Program-made: the position numbers and the translations under genes | Source: Marsupella aquatica | Lineage: Eukaryota; Marchantiophyta | Assembly: GCA_973895155.1 (NCBI GenBank) | Contig: OZ316897.1 | Coordinates: 18,724,001 to 18,788,000, forward strand | DNA: 64,000 nt | Direction: 5' to 3' | The notes under the pieces: model-generated | Told to the model about the DNA's origin: nothing | Databases searched by the model: none | Seen by the model: the letters and a program-made list of their open reading frames with translations, nothing else | Part shown: positions 1 through 11,049 of the stretch, one piece after another | Layout of the letters: each line of letters starts with the position of its first letter | Position numbering within the stretch: position 1 is the first letter of the stretch

Positions 1-480
1 TAAGTTTATTTATTTCATAATTATCAATGGTTTTGACCCTTCGAACAAATTCAGGTTTCGATTTAAATTCGGGCTAGGTGGGCGCCATTCCCGCCACCAA
101 TTGCGGCACATGCCTGCACGAGGCCGTAATTACGAGTGAGCATGGATTGCGGAGAACCTGCGGCAGTGGCGAAGGGGCATTTGGACGAGTGACATTGAAG
201 CGAATTGCTCAGCTTGGTCGGCCCATTGCACACTAGGTATCCTGGATGAGGTGGAAAGTGATCTCGTTTGGAGTAGTCCAATTTCACATTATGGCAATCT
301 GTGATGTTCGTGCACGTTTAAGAATTAAGATGCGCGAGTTGCTGTTTTTAGTCCGTCGGGTTCCACTTGTGAGCTAGCCAATAGATGTGATTCTCTCTCT
401 TGGTTGCCCTCTATTTTATATTACTCTTTCTTCGCCGTGATTACTCTTTCTCGCCAGCAGATTGTCTTCCGGACATTTAC
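1..480. other. Intergenic, no supported gene
   Basis: Only short open stretches without recognisable domains are present on either strand. I see no RNA gene, transposon end or clear repeat here. Pyrimidine-rich sequence (about 390-450) lies just before the tandem repeat block that starts near 480. Confidence 0.5.
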
Positions 481-2200
481 ATCCTGGTTTCAAGGTTCAG
501 GGTTTAGGGTTCGGACCTGTAGGATTGTTTCCTTCGGCAATTTGGGCCACGGGTTTCTTTATAATTAAGTTGGGCCACCACCAACGGAATTGACGGTGGG
601 CATCGATGAAGAGCTCCACCAATTGGAGATTCAGAGACTTTGCACTGGAGATTTGAGACATCAGGCAGGTGTTGCTTGAATAACAACTCTGCTTATCGCC
701 ATAGACAAAACGAATGATTTTCAGGAGGAAAGCTCATGAACGATAGAAGCTCTAGATGAGCAGTGAATTTTCCAAGTTTGTGAGCTTTCGACAGCACACA
801 GTCATTTAGAGATTGACATCCTGATTTTGAGGTTCAGGGTTTAGGGTTTGGGCCCGTAGGGTTTTGTTTCGTTCGGCAAATTTGGGGCATTAGCTTCTTA
901 CCCTCGACCACCGACAACGGAATTGGCAAGTTGTGTCAGAAATCAGTTCCAAGTGGTCATCGATGAATAGGTCCAGCAATTGGAGATTCAGAGATTTTGC
1001 ACTGGAGGTTGGGGACATCAGGCAGGTGTTGCTTGTAGAACAACTCGGCTTATCTTTAGCCATAGACAGAATGAATGACCTTTGAGCATATTTAGGAGGA
1101 AAGCTCATAAACGGTAGATTTTCTAGATGAGCTGTAAAGGCTCCAAGTTTGTGAGCTTTCGACAGCACACAGTCCGTTCGAGGTTTAGGGGCGGCCTTTA
1201 GGGTGTGTTTCCTCCGGCAATTTGGGGCATTGATTTCTTAACCTAGACCACCGCCACGGAATTGGCAAGTTGTGTTAGAAACCACTCCTAGGTGGCCATT
1301 GATGAAGAGGTCCCCCAATTGGAGATTCAGAGACTTTGCACTGGAGATTTGAGACATCAGGCTGGTGTTGCTTGGCGAACAACTCGGTTTATCGCCATAG
1401 ACAAAACGAGTGATCGAGTTCGAAATTTTTCGACAGCACAGTCCACTTGAGATTGACATCCTGACTTTGAGGTACAGGGTTCAGAATTTGGACCTATAGG
1501 GTTTCTTTCTTTGGGCGGCATTGGTTTCTTAACTTAGACCACCGCCAGCGGAATTGACAGTTTGTGTTAGAAACCAGTCCTGGTGGCCATCGATTGATAG
1601 GTCCACCAATTGGAAATTCAGAGATTTTGCACCGGAGATCTCAGAAATCAGGGCAGGTGTTGCTTGTAGAAAAACCCGGCTTATCTTTTAGCCATAGACA
1701 GTACGAATGACTTTTGAGCTACCCGGCTTATCTTTAGCCATAGACAGAACGAATGACTTTTGAGCAACCCGGCTTATCTTTAGCCATAGACAGAACGAAT
1801 GACTTTTGAGCATATTCAGGAGGAAAGCTCATGAACGGTAAAGTCTCTAGATGAGCTGTAAAGGTTCCAAGTTTGTGAGATTTTGACATCACAGTATTTA
1901 CATTTGAGATGTGGATTTCGAGGTGTAGGGTTTAAGGTTTGGTTTCCCTCGGCAAATTCGGGGCATTGGTTTCTTAACTTAGAATACCCCAATGGAATTC
2001 ACAAGTTGTGCTAGAAACCAGTCCTAGGTGCCATGGATGAATAGGTAGGCCAATTGGAGATTTAGAGACTTTGCACTGGAGATTTGAGACATCAGGCAGG
2101 TGTTGCTTGTCGAACAACTTGGCCCTTGACAGACCTGTGAAGCGAATGGAAGTTGGGCATGCTCAGGAGGAAAGTTGCTGAACTTGTGATCCAGTTCAGT
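480..2200. repeat. Five-copy degenerate tandem repeat, unit about 290-445 bp
   Basis: A core containing TTTGCACTGGAGATTTGAGA followed by CATCAGGCAGGTGTTGCTTG recurs near 630, 985, 1326, 1617 and 2062. Shared flanks around it include 'catagacagaacgaatga', 'ggaggaaagctcatgaacg' and 'ccaagtttgtgagctttcga'. Most units open with a TTTAGGG-like motif (about 497-517, 836-850, 1178-1205, 1470-1485, 1920-1940). The minus strand of copies B, C and E is open in the same frame, giving related 60-90 residue peptides with 'SNTCLMS..SSAKSLNLQL', but I recognise no protein family. The array ends immediately upstream of MND1, so its last unit may supply that gene's leader or promoter. Confidence 0.85.
1673..1811. 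repeat. 46-47 bp triplication inside the fourth large repeat
   Basis: Three near-identical copies of a unit running from 'acccggcttatctt' to 'gaatgacttttgagc' lie at about 1673-1719, 1720-1765 and 1766-1811. The second and third are almost identical, so this expansion is younger than the large tandem array that contains it. Confidence 0.9.
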
Positions 2201-2257
2201 TAGATAACGCCCCACCGCCTTAGAGGTGTGAATTTTGTGAGCTGAAAGTTGTCAGCC

Positions 2258-2887
2258 ATGTCGAAGAAACGAGGATTGTCGTTGGACAAAAAGCAGGAGC
2301 AAATGCTGAAAGTCTTTCACGAAACTCAAAGTTTCTTTCAGCTGAAAGATCTGGAGAAGCTTGGGCCCCAAAAAGGCGTTGTAAGGCAAGCGGTGAAGGA
2401 CGTGGTGCAGGCTCTGGTTGACGATGGTCTTGTTCTCAAAGACAAGATTGGCACGGCTGTGTACTTCTGGAGTCTTCCAAGCAGTGCCGGAAACATGTTG
2501 AGGCAATCCACAGCGAAGTCAGAAAAGGAGTTGGAGTATTTCTCAAAGCGTGAGGCAGAGTTGAATGCCCAAATGGAAGTGTTGAAGAAGGGCCGAGAGG
2601 GGGATGCCACAAAGCGTGAGGCTGATCTCACTGCTCTCTCAGAGCTTGAGAAAAAACACAAGGCTATGACAGAGGAACTTGAAGGCTGGGCTGAGAACGA
2701 TCCTAGTTTATATGAAGCTATGGAGAAGGCCAGCGAGGTCGCCCACATCGCAGCCAACCGGTGGACCGACAACATATTTTCAGTACAACAGTGGTGTAGC
2801 AACAACTTTCCTGAAGCGATGGAAAACCTTGACCAGATGTATGCCGAGGTCGGTATAACGGACGACTTTGATTACGCGGAAGCTTGA
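2258..2887 (+). CDS. MND1: Meiotic nuclear division protein 1 (MND1), intronless
   Basis: MND1 forms the HOP2-MND1 heterodimer that stimulates DMC1/RAD51 strand invasion and homologue pairing in meiosis, in the nucleus. The 209-residue product matches plant and animal MND1 over its whole length. It starts MSKKRGLSLDKKQ, has the winged-helix segment (about residues 15-75, with LVDDGLV and YFWSLPS), a coiled-coil middle (about 80-150, with LKKGRE and EKKHK), the hallmark ANRWTDNIF, and an acidic end DDFDY. Length agrees with the family (about 205-230). I chose the ATG at 2258 because it matches the conserved MSKK start; an upstream in-frame TTG at 2249 is not a credible eukaryotic start. There are no introns, unlike flowering-plant MND1 as I know it, which suggests a retrocopy or intron loss. 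No poly(A) remnant is obvious downstream. Nothing in the frame is broken. Confidence 0.95.
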   Translation: MSKKRGLSLDKKQEQMLKVFHETQSFFQLKDLEKLGPQKGVVRQAVKDVVQALVDDGLVLKDKIGTAVYFWSLPSSAGNMLRQSTAKSEKELEYFSKREAELNAQMEVLKKGREGDATKREADLTALSELEKKHKAMTEELEGWAENDPSLYEAMEKASEVAHIAANRWTDNIFSVQQWCSNNFPEAMENLDQMYAEVGITDDFDYAEA

Positions 2888-5800
2888 TGGGCAGTCTTCG
2901 TCCATTGTACCGAACAATGAACGGAACGGAGGATTTTGAAGGATCTGATCAAATGGACCACATTGAACAAGTTCCTCTGCTAGAATCCTCTGTTCATTGT
3001 GTAATTGCCAGTCAGCAAGTTACTGTACTGCTAGCGAGGCCAGATTGGGTGGAGGACGAGGACAAAGCTATTTATTTGGATTGCGACATGTTTAAGCAGA
3101 CCATTGAACACACGCTAAGAAGAGATGGCTGCAATTGGTTTTCCTCTTCCAAAGCGTCGTGTTTGGGCTCTGTTCTCTCACAACCTCCCTCAACTCCTCT
3201 GCAGCATCGTTGCAGACAAGTGGGTCATTTGGGAGTGTGACACAACGGCTGAGAATGGTAAGCACTCTTCCGACGACACTACAATTTGACTGGCAGTACG
3301 TTATTTGAGTTGCTGCAATTTTCCTTTGTGTGCTGGCGGCCTTATGGCTGCACTAGAGCGGGAAACAGTGAAATGAAAAGTTTTCAGCTTAATTCATCCA
3401 CTCGAATGATCTTTTCTGTGTGATTTCTGGTCGATCTCTCTCCAGGTTTAGATGTTTGCATCATGTACTGTGGAAGGCCACTTGCATGGACACAAATGTC
3501 ACGCGCCACGTTCAAGACAAGTCACTATTGCGGAAGTGTACTTTCTCCAGTCAGGTCTATTGTACCGGTCAACCTGTAATTGTCGGTTTATTTTATCGTC
3601 ATCTAAGGGCTAATGTCACCCAGCGAGTGCACAAGCATTCCTTCTTTGCTTGAGTTTAGAAACTCTCCTCGGGTTGCCAGTGCAAATGGATTTCTAGGAG
3701 TCAGCGCGTTATAGTTGCGCCCCTTAAGTAGAAGATTCAAACACTTTTCAGTTCACTTCTAGACCCCTTGACGAGGATTGATCGACAGAATTCCATAACT
3801 AACCGTGAATGACCTTCGACACTGTCAATTACCATTGGTATCTTCATGCTAAGGTGGACAATGACGTCATACCCGGCGCCAGGTCCGTTTCCCTGGCATA
3901 TGATCCAGTTTGAAGTGGTCTTACTCCTGGCACAGATTTACTTCAATAACATAGCGAGGAATGACGATTTGTTCCTACCAAATGGGAGAGGAATTGCACG
4001 TTTCACGCATTTAGAGCAATCGTTTACTCGATTGTTTGACATCTTTAAGAGTTGATTTGCTGGAAGTACGTACAAACAGGATGAAGTATTTTCATATTAT
4101 GCTCGCAGTTGTTCACTTCACTGCTGACAGCTGAGTTTCGTCTCTTCATTTACCATAGTTCTAATTAGATGGGTTTCAGGTGTTCCAGCATCCAGACACC
4201 ATTTAGGTAACACTGCTCATGTAGAGTTGACGGCATCACCGCTGGCATTGGAGGATTAGTCAAATTTAGAACAGTCCCAGTGTCGTTAAGCTTGGGGCCC
4301 GGGAATGATGATCAGTTGAATTGAAATTGTTGAACGGTTGTATTACCGGTGCAATCTAAGCATTGTGCGTACTCCTAAAATCTGGTTGCTGCAGGTTTTA
4401 GTCTATAATCCCCTATTTGAAACGATTCCTGTTGTTAATGTATTAAATTCAGAAAATTATTAACGCTCTTGGATGATCTTAACGATTACACTGCGATTGT
4501 GTCCTACCACCTGTACAACAAATATTCTTGTACCTAACTCTAGAATTATTTATGAGAAGTTATTACTTGACAGCGGAGCCAATCGAGGCAGTTCTTCAGA
4601 TTCTTTAGGATTCATCTCAGTTAGAGATTAACGCTCTGAATTGATCAGCAGTTGTTGCATGGCCCAATTCGTTATTCCAAGTTGGTCTCTTGTGGCAATA
4701 ATCTGAAGCTGGAACTGCAGTTAAAAAGCTGCCTGTACTTTGTGGATCGGCTCTCAAGTTTCCTGAGTGGCCTGAATAACATGACGTGCACTAAGGTCAT
4801 ATGTTATTTTGTCTGTTTAAATTGAAACAGGGATCTGTGTCTGACTGTCCCACTGCATCATTCTGCTATAGATCAAAGAATTGTAAAATCTTACTGCAGG
4901 GACGTGGAGACACTATTTGCAATTATGTCTGTGTCCCCATCCATCTACCTAGTGCCCATCCAGATAAAGATGATTTAATGGAGCAATTCAGCAGTGTCTT
5001 GGGCCAGCTTACGCGGTGTACTCCAAAAAGCACAATAATCAGAGTCGGATATCTAACTGTAGAATCTGATCTGAAGGTACTCTTCAGTGCCTGCAGCCTA
5101 CAGTGAAGTCTCTAGCCTGTGCTTACCTGAAGTTTGGGGTGTGAATGGAAAACTGGGATTAGGTCAGGGTGTTTTGAGGGATGGGCTTGAAGATACTCAC
5201 CTCTGTATCCCATTCAAAGACAAAGCACTCAAACTAGTCAATAGAATTACCTGTGAACCAAGGTTAGGGTAAAGGCCTATGGTCTGGAGTGAAGCTTTAG
5301 ACATGACTTTGGGGGCATAGGTAATGTTGTGGGTGGAACTGGCATTGGGCATAATGGTCATGACCATCTATTTATGAGCAGAGCTCGGGCATTCAGGCTA
5401 GTATCAATAATTACAGGAGCTGTAAGAGTACTTGACACGACTGTAGGTAAGGCCATGAAGGAAACTTGATAGAGTTTCATGCATGATGAGGACGGACATC
5501 TTGTTCCTAACTAGCAGACAAGTAGTTATACATTGTCCATACTCCAGGTATGATTTGCTTCTGGGCAGAGTGAGAAGTACAATGTGTTGAAGAACTCCCA
5601 AATAGTTGCGCTTGCCAACTAGACTGCCTTAGTCATTTATGGGATGAACTCCTGGCAATCAAAAGAAGTGTGATGTGTGTCAAATGAAGACTTGAGATTG
5701 TCTCAGGAATAGTATGAATTACATGCAGACATCATGTATACTTAGTTACCTTTTGGCCACTAAAAATGCTATTGTTTAGCATAATGATAGTTTTTTTTTT

Positions 5801-6415
5801 GGTTTTTTTGTTTTGTTTTGGAAATGAATGCTTTATAGCAGGCAGGGGGCAAAAATCACCTGAGCCAAGACCAAAGCACAGGACGGAGACTCAATTAGGC
5901 CATTGGGACCAGTGGAGCATAATGATAGAGTACCACAATGAATTTAACTTTCTACAATTCACTGCTTCAAAATCATTTTGTCAACGGATCATAGCGCCAA
6001 GCATCCTGATGGGTTTCTAGCAGTTGACACCAAACAAACCACCTCTGGACTTGCTCAGTTTGAGGAAATCCATCACATGTATTTGTGCATCTAGTCCCTA
6101 CAATTGATGTAGGCCACTAGCATTTTCATTTTCTTATGGGAATTTGATAATTAGTTTAGAATACAGTTGAGCGATTCCGCCTCTTAGGTTATCTTTGGTT
6201 GTGCTTGATTCTTCCATCTATTTGTACTTTGCCTATTCTGGCCCTTATCTAGAAAAGTGGGTTGTGGCTAAAATAAAAAGGTAATGATCAGTAGTGATGC
6301 ATCATGGACCTAAAATGTTACCATAGTTAGTGCTACTACCAAAACAGTGTGTCACTGAAAATAGTATGAGTAACTAATATGTGAGTAGAAAAGTTATGGA
6401 GCTCAAATAGTACTG
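2888..6415. other. Gene-poor spacer after MND1
   Basis: Several open stretches of 60-118 codons occur (for example 2887-3240 directly after the MND1 stop, and 4801-5106), but none shows a recognisable domain, a conserved motif or a convincing start. The part to about 3300 may be the MND1 3' UTR. From about 4.4 kb onward the sequence becomes AT-richer, with T-runs near 5790-5820. I see no RNA gene. Confidence 0.45.
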
Positions 6416-6419
6416 ATCA

Positions 6420-6640
6420 CAGACCCCATGAGAAGTGCCTCACAAATTCCTTGGCTTCATGTGTGGCCACATCAGCATTTTCCTTCACAACAGAGATATC
6501 TATGTTTGCAACACTATGCAAACACCACTGTGTGTGTTTGGCTTGAGGCCAGTAAAAATGGTTAGACCCGAGAACCATAAAAAATGCAAGTAACAACCAA
6601 CAGCAGGGAGAAAAATAACTGCACAAGTAAGCCATTGAAT
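6420..6640. repeat. Dispersed repeat family R1, copy 1
   Basis: The block 'accccatga..', 'aaattccttggct.catgtg.g.ccaca', then 'tttggcttgaggccag' and 'ttagaccc' is recognisably the same as blocks near 18895-19130, 55010-55310 and 60080-60350. The copies differ by many substitutions and indels, so the family is old. No coding capacity or terminal structure is visible, and the class is unknown. Confidence 0.6.
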
Positions 6641-7106
6641 CTCTGACATCTATGCTATTATCCAAAAAATCATGTTTTTCATATCATTTTCAGCTCACAT
6701 TTCCCTAACCAAAAAATGGCTGTTCGACAGCTTCATTAATGATTTCATGCAACATTTTTGTTATCAGTCATCACACCACAAATAATGTGAGTTGATTTCC
6801 ATAATTAATGTTATTGGTGACTCATAACTGAATCACTGCCAGTTAGGGTCAACATGGAATTAGTGTTAGTATATAAGACTATTCCCAAGGAATTGGAATT
6901 TTTGTGAGCTACACAATTGGTGTTAGTAACACCAACTATTGGAAACAGTGTAGTTTGGGACAATGAAATTGACCACCTTTCCATAAGGCAAACACCCTAG
7001 ACAGGTCAAGCCAATCTACATAAATCATGCAGCCAATGAACAAAATGCATCTAACCCGGCATCTAGGTAGGAGACATGGTCCCCAACTTAGGCTGTAGAC
7101 CACTCC

Positions 7107-7146
7107 GGGGGGGGGGGGGGGGGGTGTCACTTCCATGAAAGTGACA
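7107..7146. repeat. 18-base G run plus adjoining short hairpin
   Basis: An uninterrupted run of 18 G (7107-7124) is followed directly by an inverted repeat TGTCACTT / AAGTGACA (7125-7132 and 7139-7146) with a 6-base loop. Similar C runs occur at 22788-22799, 57097-57107 and 59468-59479, each within or beside repeat DNA. Confidence 0.9.
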
Positions 7147-7179
7147 TATCAAGTGTGACAAAGTATAGGGCCATTTAAA

Positions 7180-7256
7180 TGAATTTGGTGGAAGACTTAT
7201 TAAGAAAATAAGTCTTCCACCAAATTCAGACTTATTTTCAGTCTTCCACTGAAAAT
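7180..7256. repeat. Perfect 22-bp inverted repeat followed by a second 9-bp hairpin
   Basis: Arms at 7180-7201 and 7207-7228 are exact reverse complements (starting TGAATTTGGTGG) with a 5-base AAGAA loop. Only 5 bases further on, ATTTTCAGT / ACTGAAAAT (7234-7242, 7248-7256) makes a second perfect stem with loop CTTCC. It could be a foldback element remnant, or a transcript structure if transcribed. No gene is adjacent. Confidence 0.9.
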
Positions 7257-7259
7257 ATA

Positions 7260-10157
7260 TTTAATTTAATTGCAAAATGCACATGTGTCATCATGTGATT
7301 GGTATCGTACAACTTTATAGAAAGTGATTTACAAGGTCATAAATGACCCAAACCTTAGCACATGATGTATGACCCTTCCTATGGTGACACCCCATTAGAC
7401 CAACAAAGGGGAGAAAACCCAGGAAGACCATAGAGCCAAAAAATCCGAGAGTTCACAAGAAGTTCCCAAGAAGGGAAAAAATTCTAAAGCCCTATCCAAC
7501 AACAAAGTGAAAAGTCTGGTAGAGATTTGGAATAATTAGGAGAGATTTGGAATAATTAGGAGGGTCCTGGAGAGGAACTCGTCTAAACCCACTCTTGCTT
7601 ATTAATGCCATGTGAACTTGAGTGGTTGGCCTATTGCTCTACTCAGAGTGACCTCACACAGCACATGGCTTAGGCACCAGTTGGGTCACCCAAATGCTTC
7701 TTAATTAAAACAGGGGGAGGATGGAGGACAGACGTTGCAATTAGGGTCGTGCATGCCCCCTGTAGAGCAAACCACAACTTTATCGTTACAAGTGGTTTAT
7801 ATTCCTTGCCTACGTGATTCGCAGCTTCCTTCGAAATTCCCCGGGCCTGGAATTTAAGAATTTGATTTCCCAGCCCAGAGCCTCCTCCAATGACACTTCG
7901 TGAGGCCACCTGATCCGTTGGGCGAGCTCGGGTTGGGAATCAATTCTATGAATCCATCATTCTGATGAGATTTAAAAGCTCACTGTTCTGGTCAGTTCAA
8001 AATGATTGGATCGTCCCTGTTGGGTAACATGGGAGGTGAGATATCTTGATTCCCATCTACTGGAGCCTGGAGGAGCTCATTTGGGTACGACGCCATAGCC
8101 AGTACAGTGGCACTGGTGTAACTTCATACCGCTGAGTACAGTAGTTGGTTGTTGGAGTCATGAACTGTAGCTCAGAGGTGAAATCCAATCCTAGAGGAGA
8201 TCGAATGAACATTTAAGAACTTTATTGAACAGGACTCTCCTCCCCCAATTGCTCCACACCGGCTCGTTGGGAATCCAGGTGACGATCTTGGGAGCTTGGG
8301 AGATCTAGAGATGAGATCTGCGAGATATCTTCGAAAGCTTGACCATTTTCATATGAAACGTAGTTCGAATCAAAAGGTCCTCTGACGAACAGCAAAGTGC
8401 GGTTTCAAGTTGCTGCCACAGTTTCGCTCAGTCGAAAATTACGGTCCAATAGAGAGATTGATTGGTGTACCTATTCGTGAGTCATGGGTGAACAGGACCT
8501 GTCGCCATGTATAATCTGCTTTGGCTGCTTATTCCATTATATAGGATTCAGCGAAATAGTCGTGCAAGTGTAAAGAGAGAGAGACCCGGGAATCTGGAAC
8601 ATTGTTGTCTACTTTCTGTCGTAAACAAAACTAAGCGTGTAACAAGGGATCACGAAATTTCCGTGTCAGTCATGATTTAGGAACACAAAGAAGTCTTATA
8701 AAGTGTCTCGATTCTTCGAAATGCATTTCCAGGTGGCACATTTATAGAGGAGACCATGATATTTTGAGAAACGGGTACCAAAAGCGATGTTTTGGGGGTC
8801 TTTTGTGAGGGAAGTAAAGTGGTGACTGCCCCAACATCCTGGGAAGGGAACGAGCTGGTACCACCACATTGGTACTCATAAATTTTCAGAATCTTCGGAA
8901 TTTCCAGAACCGCTTAGATCTTCCCAAATTCGCAGACAGCCATTTAGACCTTTAAAGACTTAGATATTTGCAGGGCCATTCGGAAACTTTTACATACAGC
9001 TAAACCTTCAGGTATCACAGTGTCTAATCGAAATGAAAATCTTGAGCTTTTTCCGCCCACCCCACCCCACCCCCAAGAAAAACTCTCATGGGCAATTCGA
9101 GACTAGCTTTCCTGGAAAACTCATTCATTGCTGCCTACTGGACCCTGCCATTGAATGTTGCCCATTATTGCATGCTGCCCGTACCTTGTAGAAGTTTAAG
9201 TCATGAGTATATATGTCTTCATTTCCAAATGCTATGTACTTTCCAAATTCTATGTTTTCTGCGTGAATACACATAAAATGCAAAGTTTGCTCAACATTAG
9301 TCGTCCTAGCAAGCATGGCCCAAAGGTAGCCAGCCGTCTTCATTGCTGGAAGTGAGATCCATCTACCAACTTTTTGCACAAAAAGGAGCGCTCGGAAATT
9401 GGAGATCACTAAATGGAAACGGGCCGCTGTGGCTTGTTATACAGGAAATGAGAGAATGTATGAAACGGGAAAGCCACTTTACTCCGATGGCGAAGGAGTG
9501 CGGCAAACTCCACTCCTAGGTCATGATGGTACCTTCGAGTGAGGTAGCCATCACTGTACAATCATTGACTAGTTCGCTGCCTGCCCAGCGAGATCGAACC
9601 ACAAAGTTTTCCTGATCCCGAATTGTTGACTCTTGGTAATGAATTTCTTCATTTCCTGTCCTCCTTAGCGACCAAGCAATTGAAGAAAGCACACTTTGCA
9701 GTGTATACTCAGATTCATCCTCTATATCAAGTTGGTTGGCATTCCTGGGAGCCAGGAGGAGATCGAAATCCTGTCTGCCATCCACCGTGATTTGGAATTT
9801 ACCATATGTCTAGATCCAGCGGAGTCGGCAGATGGGGAATTCAATTTGCGTTTCAAGTTTAGCACCAGATTGTGGGACGAGTTACAGAGACTCAGGACGG
9901 AGTGAAGGCGAGGCCATCTACTGTGTCGATCTCAAGGGCAGGCGGCATCGTAAGGAGCGTAGATCTTGTGGGCAATTGGATTAAGGAACTGGGAAGCTTC
10001 ACCTGACGGTCAATGACGCTGAGAGTCTCAGTTTTGGACTGAATTTTGGTCAGACAAGGAGAGTGGATTTGAGGTTCACAGTTGTGCTTTCGTCCATAAG
10101 AAATTGCTCAACCAAATGACGTTCATTCTAGCTTGAATCCAAACAGGGCGGTGCAAA
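7260..10157. other. Intergenic spacer before the membrane-protein gene
   Basis: No supported gene is present. A 20-bp direct duplication ('gagatttggaataattagga') occurs at about 7522-7562. A modest open stretch at 9696-9905 on the plus strand (acidic end, no start context) could be a lost exon, but there is nothing to tie it to a family. Confidence 0.4.
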
Positions 10158-10235
10158 ATGAATCTTGTGGAGGAAACATATGGCGACTGCTTCATGGTGA
10201 ATTCGAGTGATGCAGTGGATTCCATGGAAGGTTAG
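10158..10235 (+). promoter_or_regulatory. Possible upstream ORF overlapping the membrane-protein start
   Basis: An ATG at 10158 opens a 25-codon frame that ends at a TAG (10233-10235), 23 bases past the ATG of the next gene and in another frame. If this ATG is in the mRNA, ribosomes using it would pass the main start, so it would lower translation. This is inferred from position only. Confidence 0.3.
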
Positions 10236-11049
10236 GGAAGCGTTAAGGGGTGAAGAACGAAGATCAATCCCACCTGACATGGAGGTCGAGAAGCGAGGTG
10301 TTCAATATTTCAAATCGTTGAGGATTTCTGGGGAGATTGTGTACGGCAGGGTGAAATCGTGGTGGGCTTCTGTAATTGACAATCAAGACCCACGAATTCG
10401 GATTCCATTGCTAGTCCTCGGAGATGTCTTCGTGTGGGCTCTGCTTCTTCTTGGAGGACTTTCTCTCGCTGGACTCGGAATTCTTGCAGTCCTTCTCGTC
10501 TTTGGGGTGCTACTTTTCCCATTTTATTTCATGACACTCTATCTCGGGTGGAACAGCTTGTCGAACCGAAACACTCTCGTCTATGGTCTGGGAGAGCTCG
10601 CCGTCGGCAATGCTCTCTTGGTCTACCTTCTGTGGTGGCTGCGCATGCCCGAGAGCGAGGTACTGAGGAGGAAGTATGGGATCGACACAGAGCAGAGTCC
10701 GGAGAAAATTATCGAGCGTTTCCAAGTCACTTCCCTGTTAGTGCTGTGGCTGGGAGGGTCCGCCTACGCTTCTGTCTTCTGCTTAGACTTGTTGGTAGTT
10801 TCTGTGGGCTTCATTTACACCATTTACTTTGCTCTGTCCAGTTGCTATTCGTTCCTCTGGTTTATAGTGAATACCGTTCCCTTGTATGTGATCCTTCCGA
10901 CCACTGTTTTCACCCCACTAATATTGATCAGTATGTACCGTAGAATCTCACGGGACGGATGGGTTCAGAAGAAAACAAGGGAGAAGCCAACATCTGAACA
11001 TCCCCTTGTGGTCTATTCTCTGGTTCCCCCCGGTCGATTACCAGTTTAG
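10210..11049 (+). CDS. Unrecognised multi-pass membrane protein
   Basis: This is a 279-residue product starting at the ATG at 10210 (MQWIPWKVREAL). A charged N-terminal 60 residues (RGEERR, PDMEVEKRG) is followed by hydrophobic segments at about 65-85, 87-110, 123-144, 172-206 (probably two) and 212-242, then a basic tail (YRRISRDGWVQKKTREK). I expect five or six membrane spans. No catalytic or transporter motif that I know is visible and I cannot name the family. The long open frame and the coherent distribution of hydrophobic blocks argue that it is real. It stands alone, with no recognisable neighbour within 2.5 kb on either side. Loops contain repeated Trp/Arg, for example LLWWLRMPESEVLRRKYG at 140-157. 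Confidence 0.7.
   Translation: MQWIPWKVREALRGEERRSIPPDMEVEKRGVQYFKSLRISGEIVYGRVKSWWASVIDNQDPRIRIPLLVLGDVFVWALLLLGGLSLAGLGILAVLLVFGVLLFPFYFMTLYLGWNSLSNRNTLVYGLGELAVGNALLVYLLWWLRMPESEVLRRKYGIDTEQSPEKIIERFQVTSLLVLWLGGSAYASVFCLDLLVVSVGFIYTIYFALSSCYSFLWFIVNTVPLYVILPTTVFTPLILISMYRRISRDGWVQKKTREKPTSEHPLVVYSLVPPGRLPV

Noticed and set aside
890-1459. Repeated minus-strand peptides with SAKSLNLQL, at first glance leucine-rich-repeat-like
   Set aside because: Only one Leu-rich stretch per unit, spacing of hundreds of bases, frames interrupted between units, and no known family. Described as DNA repeat instead.
480-2200. Subtelomeric origin based on TTTAGGG-like motifs
   Set aside because: Only one or two diverged telomere units per repeat; telo-boxes are frequent in plant leaders and no long telomere tract is present.
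2338-2805. 155-codon minus-strand frame
   Set aside because: It lies wholly antisense to the intact MND1 gene and has no independent support.
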